Assembly: GCA_947034895.1 (NCBI GenBank)
Contig: OX344761.1
Coordinates: 78,925,839 to 78,989,838 of the forward strand
DNA length: 64,000 nucleotides
Reading direction: 5' to 3'
Origin: Rhytidiadelphus loreus
Taxonomy: Eukaryota; Streptophyta; Bryopsida; Hypnales; Hylocomiaceae
The notes under the pieces were generated by a model. That model saw nothing but the letters and a program-made list of their open reading frames with translations, was not told the DNA's origin and did no database searches. Shown here piece after piece: positions 12,617-22,083 of the stretch (position 1 is the stretch's first letter; every line of letters starts with the position of its first letter). The position numbers and the translations under genes are program-made.

Positions 12617-12692
12617 GAAGTCCACCAATCAATGATGGAATGGAAGTGTGATTTTTCTAGAGTCCCCATTCGACCATTGATTGGTGGACTTC
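12617..12692. repeat. 18-bp perfect inverted repeat
   Basis: GAAGTCCACCAATCAATG at 12617-12634 pairs exactly with 12675-12692 across a 40-nt loop. It sits just outside the lower LTR of the gypsy element and may be a remnant of another insertion. Confidence 0.7.
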
Positions 12693-12715
12693 AGTGGCCC
12701 TAATTCAACATGGAG

Positions 12716-12925
12716 GCTATTATAAACAAGAAGAAGAGCAAGAAATATATCAAAAGCAAGAAACTAGAACACAAGAGATGTGTTGTCAAGATTGAGGAGA
12801 TCTTTAATTTTGACATTTTTATGTACTAGTACCTAACTTTTATTTTTAATCTAAAAAGTTATCATTCTAATTTAGAAAGTTTTATTTCTAATCTAGAAAG
12901 CTCTTGTAGAAGCTTTCTCTTACTA
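12716..12925 (-). repeat. 3' LTR of the chromovirus
   Basis: Shares with 21109-21770 an ordered series of blocks, for example AAATATATCAAAAGCAAG, ATGTGTTG-CAAGATT, GACATT-TTATATACT-like and AAAGCTCTT-TAAAAGCTT-like motifs. Both borders are estimated from where the similarity fades. Confidence 0.7.
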
Positions 12926-12949
12926 TATGTCCATGACATCACCTTTGTC

Positions 12950-14170
12950 TCTAGTAATGAGTTCTAAGAAGAGCCTTAGATCTAGGCTTTGGTTTATTAA
13001 GATAAAGCCGATGAAATTCTTGTACTTTATGAGGTGCGTTGATCACATTCATTGTTGGTGTCCATGAACGCTCATTGATATCGTATCCACATTAATGTAT
13101 AAAGTATTCCAACTTGCCTTATCTACGTCATGATTTGTGAAACTAATACATTTTCCACCTCATATTTTTCATAATTGTTGACTTAAATTGAAGGCAACGG
13201 TGGTTGCATTCTACCCAATATATTTTAGTCTTTATACAGTTCAAGAAGATAAACGTAGAAGATTGGATGTACTTTCATAGATGCTGCAAGTTTGAACTTA
13301 TAAGCAATTAAATTGACTTGTTGAATGGAAAATGGTCCTAGTTGATGATAATCTAATTTATCACATGGTTGGATAGTCTTAATGTTGTGTCAAAGGAGCC
13401 AAACTTTGTCACCAATTTGAAATGAAAGTGATTTTTTCTAAGTACATCTATATAAGCCTTATAACAATAGTGAGCATCTTGTAACTTGAGCTTCATGATT
13501 TCTTAAAGCTTTAATAATTGTGTTGCCAAGTCTTCGTTTGTTGAATTGTTTGCCTTTGGAATATTCAATACACTTAAACTTTGAATGATATTCATAATTA
13601 GCAAAAAATGACGTCTATTGAGTTGAGACATAGATTGTATTTTTATATGCAAATTCAACCAATGTTAAATACAAGGTTTAGTCATCTTGTTGACAATTGA
13701 TGGTGCAACATAAATATACTTTCAATACTTGATTGATGCACTTGGTTTGACCATCGTTTTGAAGATGAAAAGCACAAGATAGTTTGATATCTACCTTCAA
13801 GATTTTAATGAAGGATCACCAAAATTTGAAAACAAATTGTGATCCTTGATTTGAGATGATATCTTTTGGCAATCTATGATATCAATAAATGTTGTCTAAG
13901 AAAAATTTCTCTGGTGATTGTCTTGTTGCAAGGAACAAAATGCCCTATCTTTGTCAATTAGTTTACAATAACATATATAGTATCAAAAGAACTTAATGGT
14001 AGTAAGTTGGTTATAAAATCTATAGAAATTGAAGACTAGGGTCATTGAAGAATAGGTAATGGTTGTAGAAGTCTATGTGGTTGATGTCATGGATTCTTGA
14101 ATCTTGAACAAGTGCTACAAGAAGCAAAAAATCTTTAACATCATTCTACATTTGAGGCCACCAAAAAAAT
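12950..14170 (-). pseudogene. Chromovirus integrase core, GPY region and chromodomain relic
   Basis: Read on the - strand with several frames and stops. Near 14160 is FFWWPQM, typical of the start of the zinc-binding and integrase region. It is followed by a DFI..L and FDTIYVIV-like core motif, a DIISNQGSQF-like motif around 13860, an NDGQTK motif near 13760 and GDKVWLL near 13410. HPIFYVYLLE, the usual integrase C-terminal motif, is near 13240. Toward 12960-13190 come chromodomain-like signatures (YEVE..L, a GYD.NE..W segment and an EFH-like end). Such chromodomains guide chromovirus integration into heterochromatin. Non-functional here. Confidence 0.85.
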
Positions 14171-14181
14171 TAGAAGATATT

Positions 14182-14457
14182 TTAGGCCAAGGAAGGGCCT
14201 TTTTAGGCTTGTTCCCTTGGTTGTTCCCTGCGACTACGAGGTACAAGCCACTGCTGTCAGGGCAGTAATGAACCAATATTTAAAAAAAAAAAGTTGGTCA
14301 AAAACATGTTTTGAACCAATTTTTTTTTGAGGTGGCACAATCGCGACCACATCAGTAGGGAGTTCCCTGTGCATTCCTACCTCAGGGGGGGCACTCCCAA
14401 TTTCTTTAACTGTAACGTGCAATCAAATGAAGGGTGGTTTTAATTACCTTGGCCTAA
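14182..14457. repeat. Small inverted-repeat unit at the left edge of the insertion block
   Basis: TTAGGCCAAGG at 14182-14192 pairs with CCTTGGCCTAA at 14447-14457. The 276-bp unit includes an A-run and a G-run. It could be a separate MITE; no target duplication is clear. Confidence 0.5.
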
Positions 14458-15243
14458 ATTTTAGAGAATTTTTAGAAATAAATTAGCATTAGTGAAATGG
14501 GACATTTCTCATTATAAATAATGAAGGGTAGGAGATAATACAACAATTTACCTATTTTTTTTCTTCCTAAAGTAGCCCTACTAAAAAGACCGCCAAAAAA
14601 TCTGAACTTTTTGAAAGTATACTAAGTTAATACGCTGAGCTGTGTGCAATTATACTAAGTATTCTATATGAGTTGTATCCTATGAGTTGTATCCTATGTA
14701 CACAATGGCAGTGGATGAATGAAATGTTCATAGAAGAAATATGAACCCTAAACCCTATTTGCGAACTCCATTTTCATTTCATGTGCCATGTTTGTGAACA
14801 TGGTACGTGCATTTCTATACATTGGATTGCTTTTTGTTGCACATTCCAGTCTCCAAAACGTTCATGTATGATTTGCATGTACATAGTACTAATTCATGCT
14901 CTTTGTTCTACTACTTGTGCATGTGCTCTCAAGTATTTCTAGATTCTAAGTGTTGGAATGTACTCATTTGAATGTGTTATGTTTTTGAACTGTCTTTGGA
15001 TATGTTAGACTTTTAGTCTCTATGTTCTAACACCCTAATTCTTGCAAGGTAAACTCACTTGTGATGTAGTAAATGTTAGTCAAAATCGTACAATTTTTTA
15101 AATTTATAATGAACATAGGGTATTAAAAATGAACATGAAAAAAAAATTCAAATCAAATATAGGGTATGTAAAATAGGATCCATTTAGAAATTTAGGTCAA
15201 GATAGCCCCCTAAAAATTCCAGAAATTTACCTACGTAGCCCCC

Positions 15244-18200
15244 TTCCAATAGCGGGGATGCTAGTATGTGAGCCTAAGAGCATGAGCCTGTGAGCCTGTG
15301 AGCCTCCAATTTTTTTCTTCTTTTTAGAAATTATAAATCCATTGAGGACCTATGACCGTAGAATTAGATGAAAGGATGTATAGTCCGACTAAACAACAAA
15401 TGAATATGCTACTAATGATTTTGTACCAAAACATTGAACCACGGGCCTTTATATAAATTTAAAGGATGAAAATGGTCCACCTATTTTATTTTATTTTTTT
15501 AACTATGCTTTAAATTTTTTAGAAATATCTTGAATATGAAAAAAATAAAATGAACATAGTAGATATATATTATACACCAAATAAATGTATTAACCCTTAA
15601 TTTTCTAAATGACCATTTTGCTAATTGATGTCCCTTTTTTTTTAACTATCTTTATTTAAATTTTATTTATTTATTAAATAAAAAAAAAATTTAATAAATA
15701 AAAAACATGATTAATTCAATGGAAGTAGTTTAATTGAATTCTAACTTAAATTTCATTTTCTAGAATTTCATAAAGTTCAATGGTGGAGTGTGATTTAAGA
15801 TTCATGTTTTATTGTTCAATTTGGGCATAGGATGAAGTTTTAGGCATTGAATGAAATTGTTGCCACATCATACACAGGTCAATTCAATTTGAGAAACAAG
15901 ACAATAGAAATCAAATATCAAATCATGAAAATAAAGTGATTAATGGCTGGAGGTAGTAAGGTGAAAAATTTCAGCATGCAATATATGGATTCTACTATAG
16001 GTGAAAGATAAGATTAGTGGAAAATAATTATTTTGAAGTATGCGGAAAAATAAATAAAATGAAGAGAAGAAATTGTCGAATTCAACAAGAATTAATTGAG
16101 CAAATTGTTGTAAAAAAACAATTTTTTTAATACAAGTCGAAATGTTCAAAGATCATGTATAATCAAATAAATTCTCGATGAAAACCTAAAGGAAATTTTA
16201 CAATGATACTTGGTGAGGATGGAGGGTAAAGAAGTGGTTTTATAATGAAATCCATTGTTCCTTATGAACCTTCAAAGGATATGGGATAATTTGAAGATTA
16301 AACTCTTACTAATCTTAAAGATTAATATATCCCACATGCGTTGCTTCACCTCCTACCATCCAATTTGTATAAAGATCTTATCTTCTTCAATTTTACAAAC
16401 ATCCAAATAAGTGACTCTTGAGGCTTTGTGATGAACATTTTGGATTTTATTCAATATAATGTTGGATTTCCAAAATATTCAACATGAAAGTGCCAACCTT
16501 GTCCTTTACTTATGGTGGTATGTAGAAAAAAAATTGTGGTCTTTCAAACCCCCGCTGTTAACGGTGGGGGTAACAAGGTCCATACAAGAAGCGAAGTTGG
16601 ATCCTTTGAAAGCGTAGCCGTTAACGGCGGGGGGTAGCAAGGTCCATAAGAAGAACGAAGTTGCATCTCCAAACCCCCCGCCGTTAACGGCGGGGAGTAG
16701 CAAGGTCCATAAGAAAAACGAAGTTGCATCTCCAAACCCCCCGCCGTTAACGGCGGGGGGTAACAAGGTTCATAAAATAAATAAAATTGCATCTTCAAAC
16801 CCCCACCGTTAACGGCGAGGGGTAGCAAGGTCTATAAGAAAAATAAAGTTGCATCTCCAAACCCCCTACCATTAACGGCGGGGGGTAACAAGGTCGATAA
16901 AAAAAACAAAGTTGCATCTCTATATCTCTTGTCGTTAACGGCGGAGGGTAGAAAGGTCCATAAAAAAACAAAGTTGGATCCTCTAAAAGCGCAGCCGTTA
17001 ATGGCAGGGGGTAGCAAGGTCCATCAAAGAAGTGAAGTTAGATCCTCTAAAAGCGCAGCCGTTAACGGCGGGGGGTAGCAAGAGCCATCGAAGAAGCGAA
17101 GTTGGATCCTCTAAAAACACAACTGTTAACGGCGGGGGTAGCAAGGTTCATTGAAGAAGCGAAGTTGAATCCTCTAAAAGCGTAGCCGTTAACAACGGAA
17201 GATAGCAAAGAATACATGAACTATAGTGTTTGACTAAATCCTAACATTTGTTGCCCTAAATTGCAACCCTGAAAATTGCACCCATCAACGATTGGAGGTA
17301 GCAAGGCACCTTAAAATCTTTGAAATCTAAACATTTCAAGCTAAATTTCAGGATGCTATTGTAGTTTTGAGGTCATAAATGACTCAATATGCATCCGTTT
17401 TTTATATGCTATATACCGTTGGAATTGTGCTTTCAAAGTGCAAGAAATGATATAAAGTTTCAAAATTTGTCTTTAACAAAAAATTACACATACATTCAAA
17501 GTTAATATCAATTGGGGTAATTATTTCCTTACTATCTTGTTTGAACTTCTAGCATGTAGGTGCTATTATTATATTTTTGTTTGGTACAAACCCTAACCAG
17601 AAGGTTTATAATATTACACTTTGCAATTTTCCATGAACTTGTACTTGTCCTCATTATGGAAATATAAATGAGGCCTCTATTGGAAAACGTGACATGTACA
17701 TAAACTACAAACACGTTTATTATATCTTTCATTATTTGTGTAACTTTGATTATAAGATAGACACATTCATCTACGCTCCTACCTTCAACTTGGATGAAAT
17801 AAAGCAAGTAATTGTTGTTGCTAGAATCATCAAGACATGTGAGTATTCAAGTTAGTTGGTAGATAATAGCATGATATGAAGTAGATACGTAGTATCAATA
17901 TATTATCTTCAAAATCTCTAAATTCAAGTAAAAAAGTATTATTTTCATATTCCAATATGTATTCTTTGTTGCAATGAAAGAATATTTTATTATGTACACA
18001 ATGCTCTACATCCTACAATATTTTCACTGCATTTGTTTTCCTCTTATCTTTAGAATTCACTATAAATTATATGTAATCTCACTTGACCAATCCACCCTCA
18101 AACAACCTCTTAAAATGTAATACGAGATGTAATATAAACTTCAAAACATGCAATAGCACCAACTTCCCAAGCTTTTAGATATAAAATCCACGGGCATAGG

Positions 18201-18397
18201 TTCCATGGTAATAGGTCATTTTTTTTCTAGACATAGCAATTTTGGTGAAAAAAAATCAGTCTTTTAACTTTTTAATCAAAAATATTTACAAATTACATCA
18301 TATTTTACATTTCTAGGCTCTAGGCTCACACAATCCCTGCTCACCGCTCTTAGGCTCACGCTCACACGCTCACATGCTAGCGTCGTTGTTCCAATAG
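15244..18397. repeat. Inverted arms of a foldback-like element
   Basis: The left arm (15244-15305) reads CCAATAGCGGGGATGCTAGT, then GTGAGCCTAAGAGC and repeated GAGCCTGT units. The right arm (18315-18397) holds the inverse: GAGCGTGTGAGCGTGAGCC-like units, TAAGAGC, GCTAGC and TATTGGAAC. The arms are built of a short repeated GTGAGCCT module, as in foldback elements. A loose relative of the arm lies at 41963-42028. Confidence 0.6.
16545..17205. repeat. 63-bp palindromic minisatellite, 11 units
   Basis: The core GTTAAC starts at 16557, 16620, 16683, 16746, 16808, 16871 (as ATTAAC), 16934, 16997, 17061, 17125 and 17188, a period of 62-64 bp. Most units contain the palindrome GCCGTTAACGGC followed by a G-run, then GTAGCAAGGTCCAT and a purine-rich tail. 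Middle units are most alike and edge units most diverged. A weak twelfth unit lies near 17285. The - strand reading frames over it are products of the 63-nt (21-codon) period. Confidence 0.95.
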
Positions 18398-18526
18398 GAG
18401 CTTGAACGCACATGACGTATAAAGATAATACATAGTGCCCCCCCCCCCCCGAGATTCCTACAATTCTAGCAGTGTTAGAGGGCATTGCAAACTCGTAGTC
18501 TCCCAATGCCCTCAAATCTCTTCTAA

Positions 18527-18799
18527 TGCTTGAGATATGAGTTCTAATGTCTTGTTGAATCCAAAATGTCCATCAATTGAAAGATTATGATGAGTTTGAA
18601 GAACTTAAAGGCGTGAAGAACCTTTTAAAATATATAAGTGTTCTTCAAAATACAAAAGGTCATCCAAAAACTTGAATTTGTCATGGTTATTATGTGAGCA
18701 ACATTTGATGTCAAGAACTAGAAGGTCTCGAGTTCACGTTGTCTAAACTTGGTCAAGAAATGATGAGTCACCCATAGTCAAAGTTGAAATTGCTCAAGT
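18527..18799 (-). pseudogene. Chromovirus pol segment between RNase H and integrase
   Basis: The - strand reads DDLLYFEEHLYI, then HFGFNKTLELISQ with one internal stop, the segment preceding the zinc-binding region in gypsy pol. It is cut off on both sides by insertions, at 18526 and 18800. Confidence 0.8.
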
Positions 18800-19751
18800 T
18801 TAACCCCTAAATGAATTTGACTATGTTTTCACAAAAGTGCTCCAAAACTGCCATTTCTAGTGCAAGATCCAATTTATTTTCTTTAAAGAATTTTTGGAAA
18901 CATGCAACCGTAGGATCTTGTAGTTAACTATCTTGAAAAGATGTGGAAAAAATTTCAGAATTTTCCACCTTGTAGATTGCAAGATATTAGTGTTTGAAAT
19001 GACTAAAATTCATTTTTTGACCCTGCCAAAAAACGGGCAGCTGCGCTTCAGAAGGTCATATTTATATACAAAAATGCTCAAAATGGTTGTTACTCTTTGG
19101 ATTCATTGTGAAAATCAAGTTGGCTACATGCTTGAAAAATTTCACATCATTTGGAGTTGTAGAACATATAGAAAAAAAACAATAAGTAGAAAGGAGTAAA
19201 AAATGATTCAAAATACCAAATTGTTAATAATTTATTTTTGGAATTGAAAAACTCCAATCCCAATGGTTGGAATATTGTGATAAACAATCTGAATCCATTT
19301 TTTCAATTTGTTTTCAAAAATATTGAAAATTGAGTTAAATAAAAGACTTCAAAGTTTATTTTAGAGTAGAGAATCCATAACTACCTTTAAACTACCCGCA
19401 AACTCAAACTCTCATAACTTTCATCTCATTTATCCAAATGGAATGATTCAAACATTTTCATGTATACATAGATCTAGAGAACCAATTTCAAATTTTAATT
19501 TTTTTTTAAAATGATTTTTCAAGAAGTTTTTTTTGCTGCCCGGACTGCCCGCCGAGCATTGAAAACAACATATTATACAATAACTTTTGAACCATGTAGT
19601 CAAAAGTTATGAAAATTGTTGGGCCTCAAAGCTACTCCTCGAACACATGCTGTGTGAAAATTTCAAAGAAAAAAAATAAAAACTCCATTTGTAGTGAGCT
19701 GCCCAAAATCGCTATGTTGTCAAAAAACGCAGTTTGAGCATTAGGGGTTAA
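18800..19751. mobile_element. Non-coding element bounded by TTAACCCCTAA inverted ends
   Basis: TTAACCCCTAA (18800-18810) and TTAGGGGTTAA (19741-19751) bound 952 bp inserted in the gypsy pol relic, which reads on both sides. Inside are several copies of a GCTGCCC or CGGGCAG motif. A part (about 18840-19300) is repeated in direct orientation at 48105-48570. Related pieces with TTAACCC / TTAGGGG ends occur near 33000-33116 and, more weakly, 35180-35530. No target duplication longer than two bases is visible. Confidence 0.6.
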
Positions 19752-21110
19752 GTAGAGTCATTTATTGTTAATTATATGTTGTTTCCCCTTTATTTGATGT
19801 TAGATATGATCTCTAAGATAAAGCATATGACAATCCTTGTTATTTCTTAGGGTGATAAATGATGATGAAATTGAAACAAGATAATGGCATGTTTCATGAA
19901 GCTTAATGACAATTTAAAACGCAAATAGACTTGAATTTTTCAAAAAAATTGTGATCTATATATACAATCACATGATGAGAAGCACTTTCAAGTAAATGTC
20001 ACCATTTTAAAAATGAATTTACAATAACTCAAAGTTATTTATTATGAATCTCATAGTTAATCTCAATAGTTGAAAATTTTCTTGAATAAAATGCCACTAG
20101 ATGAAGTCTATCTTTGTTTTCCATTTATGATAAAACTACTCTCAATGCGAAGTTTGAAGCATCAATCTCTATATAGAATGGTTTGGAAAAGCCTAGATGA
20201 TCCAAAATTGGGGCTATAATAAAAGCAATTTTTAGATGTTAAAAACCTTTTTCTGCCTCAACTCCCTATTCTAACTTGTTTTTGCATGTCAACCGAGTTA
20301 ATAGAGTAGCTACTTGAGATTAATTTTTGATGAAGATACAATAGAAATTAGCAAATTTGAGAAAGTAGTGTACATCATGTACTATTTGAGAAATTGACTA
20401 ATCTATGATAGCTTGAATTTTCTTTGGATTCATTAACAAACCTTTGTTGAAAATGATGTATCCCAAAACTTTATTTGTTGTTGGTGAAATATGCACTTCT
20501 CCAATTTGGTATATAATGCAGCGCCACGTAATTTTTGTAAGATGAATTTGACATATTCCTTATGTTCTTCAACATTCTTGGAACAGATCAAAATGTCATC
20601 TAAATAACAGAAAACAAACTTATCTTAGAACTCATGAAAGGCATCATTCATAAAATGTTGAAAAATAGTTGGAGAATTTGTAAGTCGAAATGGCATGACA
20701 TTGTATTCAAAATGCCCATACCTTGTTTGAAATGCAATCTTTCATTCATTTCCTTCTCTTATGTGTACTAAGTTGTATATTCCACTTAGAGTCTTGTGAT
20801 GCTATTGATCCCTGTGCTAGTTGTAATATAGAAACCTACTAAATCAATAGTGAAAAAGAGCTTGAGGTTGAGAAATTGAGAATACACACAACAATCAATG
20901 GATTCTAGTTTTGCTATGACAGGTGCCATCAAGTAAGTGATTTACTCGATGGAGGTGAATGATGAGGATGACAGAGTCATTGAGGATGTTACACAATCGA
21001 AAAATAAAGCATTTTGAGATTGGTAAACTCAAACATACTACGGATGAATCCTTTTGATGTTTCATTCTAAGTATACTCCCTTCTCCTTCTTCACAACATA
21101 ATATGAAGTG
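19752..21110 (-). pseudogene. Chromovirus reverse transcriptase and RNase H relic
   Basis: On the - strand the region opens at about 21110 with VKKEKG, matching the conserved start of gypsy RT. Further along are [20 protein letters not shown] and the catalytic YLDDILI motif near 20610. FYIEIDASNFA marks RNase H near 20170, and VAFYSRKFSTIEINYE lies near 20080. Stops and frameshifts are scattered throughout. Position next to the LTR shows that gag and protease are missing. Confidence 0.88.
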
Positions 21111-21770
21111 TTATTGTACAAACACCTCAAACAAGAGCAAAGCAAAAAATATATCAAAAGCAAGCAATTAAAATATATAAAATAAAAAACTAAAACATAA
21201 AAAATGTGTTGCCAAGATTAGGTCTTGACATCCTCATTAGTCTTGACATTCTTATATACTAAGGTAGAACTACCTATCACCCCCTGATTTGCAATCTGAC
21301 TATTTTGGGGTTAATTTCAAGAAGGGCACATATTTTTCAGAGGTGTGTTTTTGTTTCACGGATCAAACCCAAGTGGAATTATAATTTTCCCATTAAAATT
21401 GTAATTTCTGTGAATTTTTGAAGTGGTCAGTCCTGAAATTACAAAACCATTTATAGAGTGGGGTCAAAATTGTCCCATAAACAACCCATTACCGCTTAAT
21501 CAAGTACTAGATATTCTTTATTAATGGAGTGACACGTAACCCTTGTTGTCATAAAAATCCCTGATTCTGTCATAGAATTCTCTGATTTTGTCATAAAAGG
21601 AAGGAAATTGGAGGGGATTTTAGGTGGAATTGGGGCCAAAGTTGATGACGGAATTGGGCTGGTCTACTTGATGGAATTGGACTGCAGAACGGTAATGGGT
21701 GTTTTGACCTTACTACTTAACATCTGCTTCTAATTAAAAAGCTCTTCTAAAAGCTTCGTTTCTCTGACAG
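21109..21770 (-). repeat. 5' LTR of the chromovirus, split by a MITE
   Basis: LTR sequence at 21109-21260 and 21712-21770 together matches 12716-12925. The interruption is the MITE at 21261-21711. The outer border is an estimate. Confidence 0.7.
21261..21711. mobile_element. MITE inserted in the LTR, target duplication ACT
   Basis: The element starts AAGGTAGAACTACC and ends with an inverted relative (reverse complement AAGGTCAAAACACC). It is flanked by ACT at 21258-21260 and 21712-21714. The other LTR (near 12825-12840) shows the uninterrupted sequence, confirming the insertion point. A diverged inverted-orientation copy lies at about 30895-31118. The 3-bp duplication suits PIF/Harbinger or CACTA relatives; the superfamily is not certain. 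Confidence 0.8.
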
Positions 21771-22083
21771 AAGCCGACCCTTAGCCCGTCTCTTGCAATG
21801 GCAAATCCATTTGCCACTACCTCATGCGAAAGTACCGTCCCGCTACAGGGACGATAACCACCCCATAATGTCCGAAGAATGTTTCTTCATCCCTACCACA
21901 GCACCTGTACTTCTCCTCTGTTTTTCCCTCAATTTTGTTTGTGGCTAACCCAAATTGCAATTGGCTCCAATCACCATTCCACCCGGAAGGTTTCCACAGT
22001 GGTCTCGGCGATGTGAAGGATTTAGGATTGAAAGAGCAAGCTCCATTTCTGTCTCTTGCAGCCCGAGAATTTCGATGCAAGAG

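Larger units (their letters stand above)
14170..18526. mobile_element. 4.4-kb insertion block splitting the gypsy integrase zinc-binding region
   Basis: The - strand pol relic reads up to LELISQ at about 18527 and continues with FFWWPQM at about 14165, so everything between is inserted. The block begins ATTAGAAGA and ends TCTTCTAAT, a 9-bp near-perfect inverted pair at its edges. It contains a second inverted pair (15244-15305 with 18315-18397), the 63-bp minisatellite and a smaller inverted pair 14182-14192/14447-14457. No transposase is recognisable. It may be one large foldback element or several nested insertions. Confidence 0.6.
12716..21770 (-). mobile_element. Degenerate Ty3/gypsy chromovirus with nested insertions
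   Basis: Two diverged direct repeats (about 12716-12925 and 21109-21770) act as LTRs. Between them, on the - strand and in canonical gypsy order, are relics of reverse transcriptase, RNase H, the integrase zinc-binding region, integrase core and a chromodomain. Reverse transcriptase starts almost directly at the LTR, so gag and protease are deleted. The pol region is interrupted at 18800-19751 and again at about 14170-18526 by foreign DNA, since the coding relic resumes in register on the far side of each. Many stops and frameshifts make it inactive. LTR borders are approximate and no 5-bp target duplication was identified. Confidence 0.85.

Noticed and set aside
16506..17017. - strand frames rich in PPAVNGG
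   Set aside because: Product of the 63-bp minisatellite, whose length is a multiple of three.
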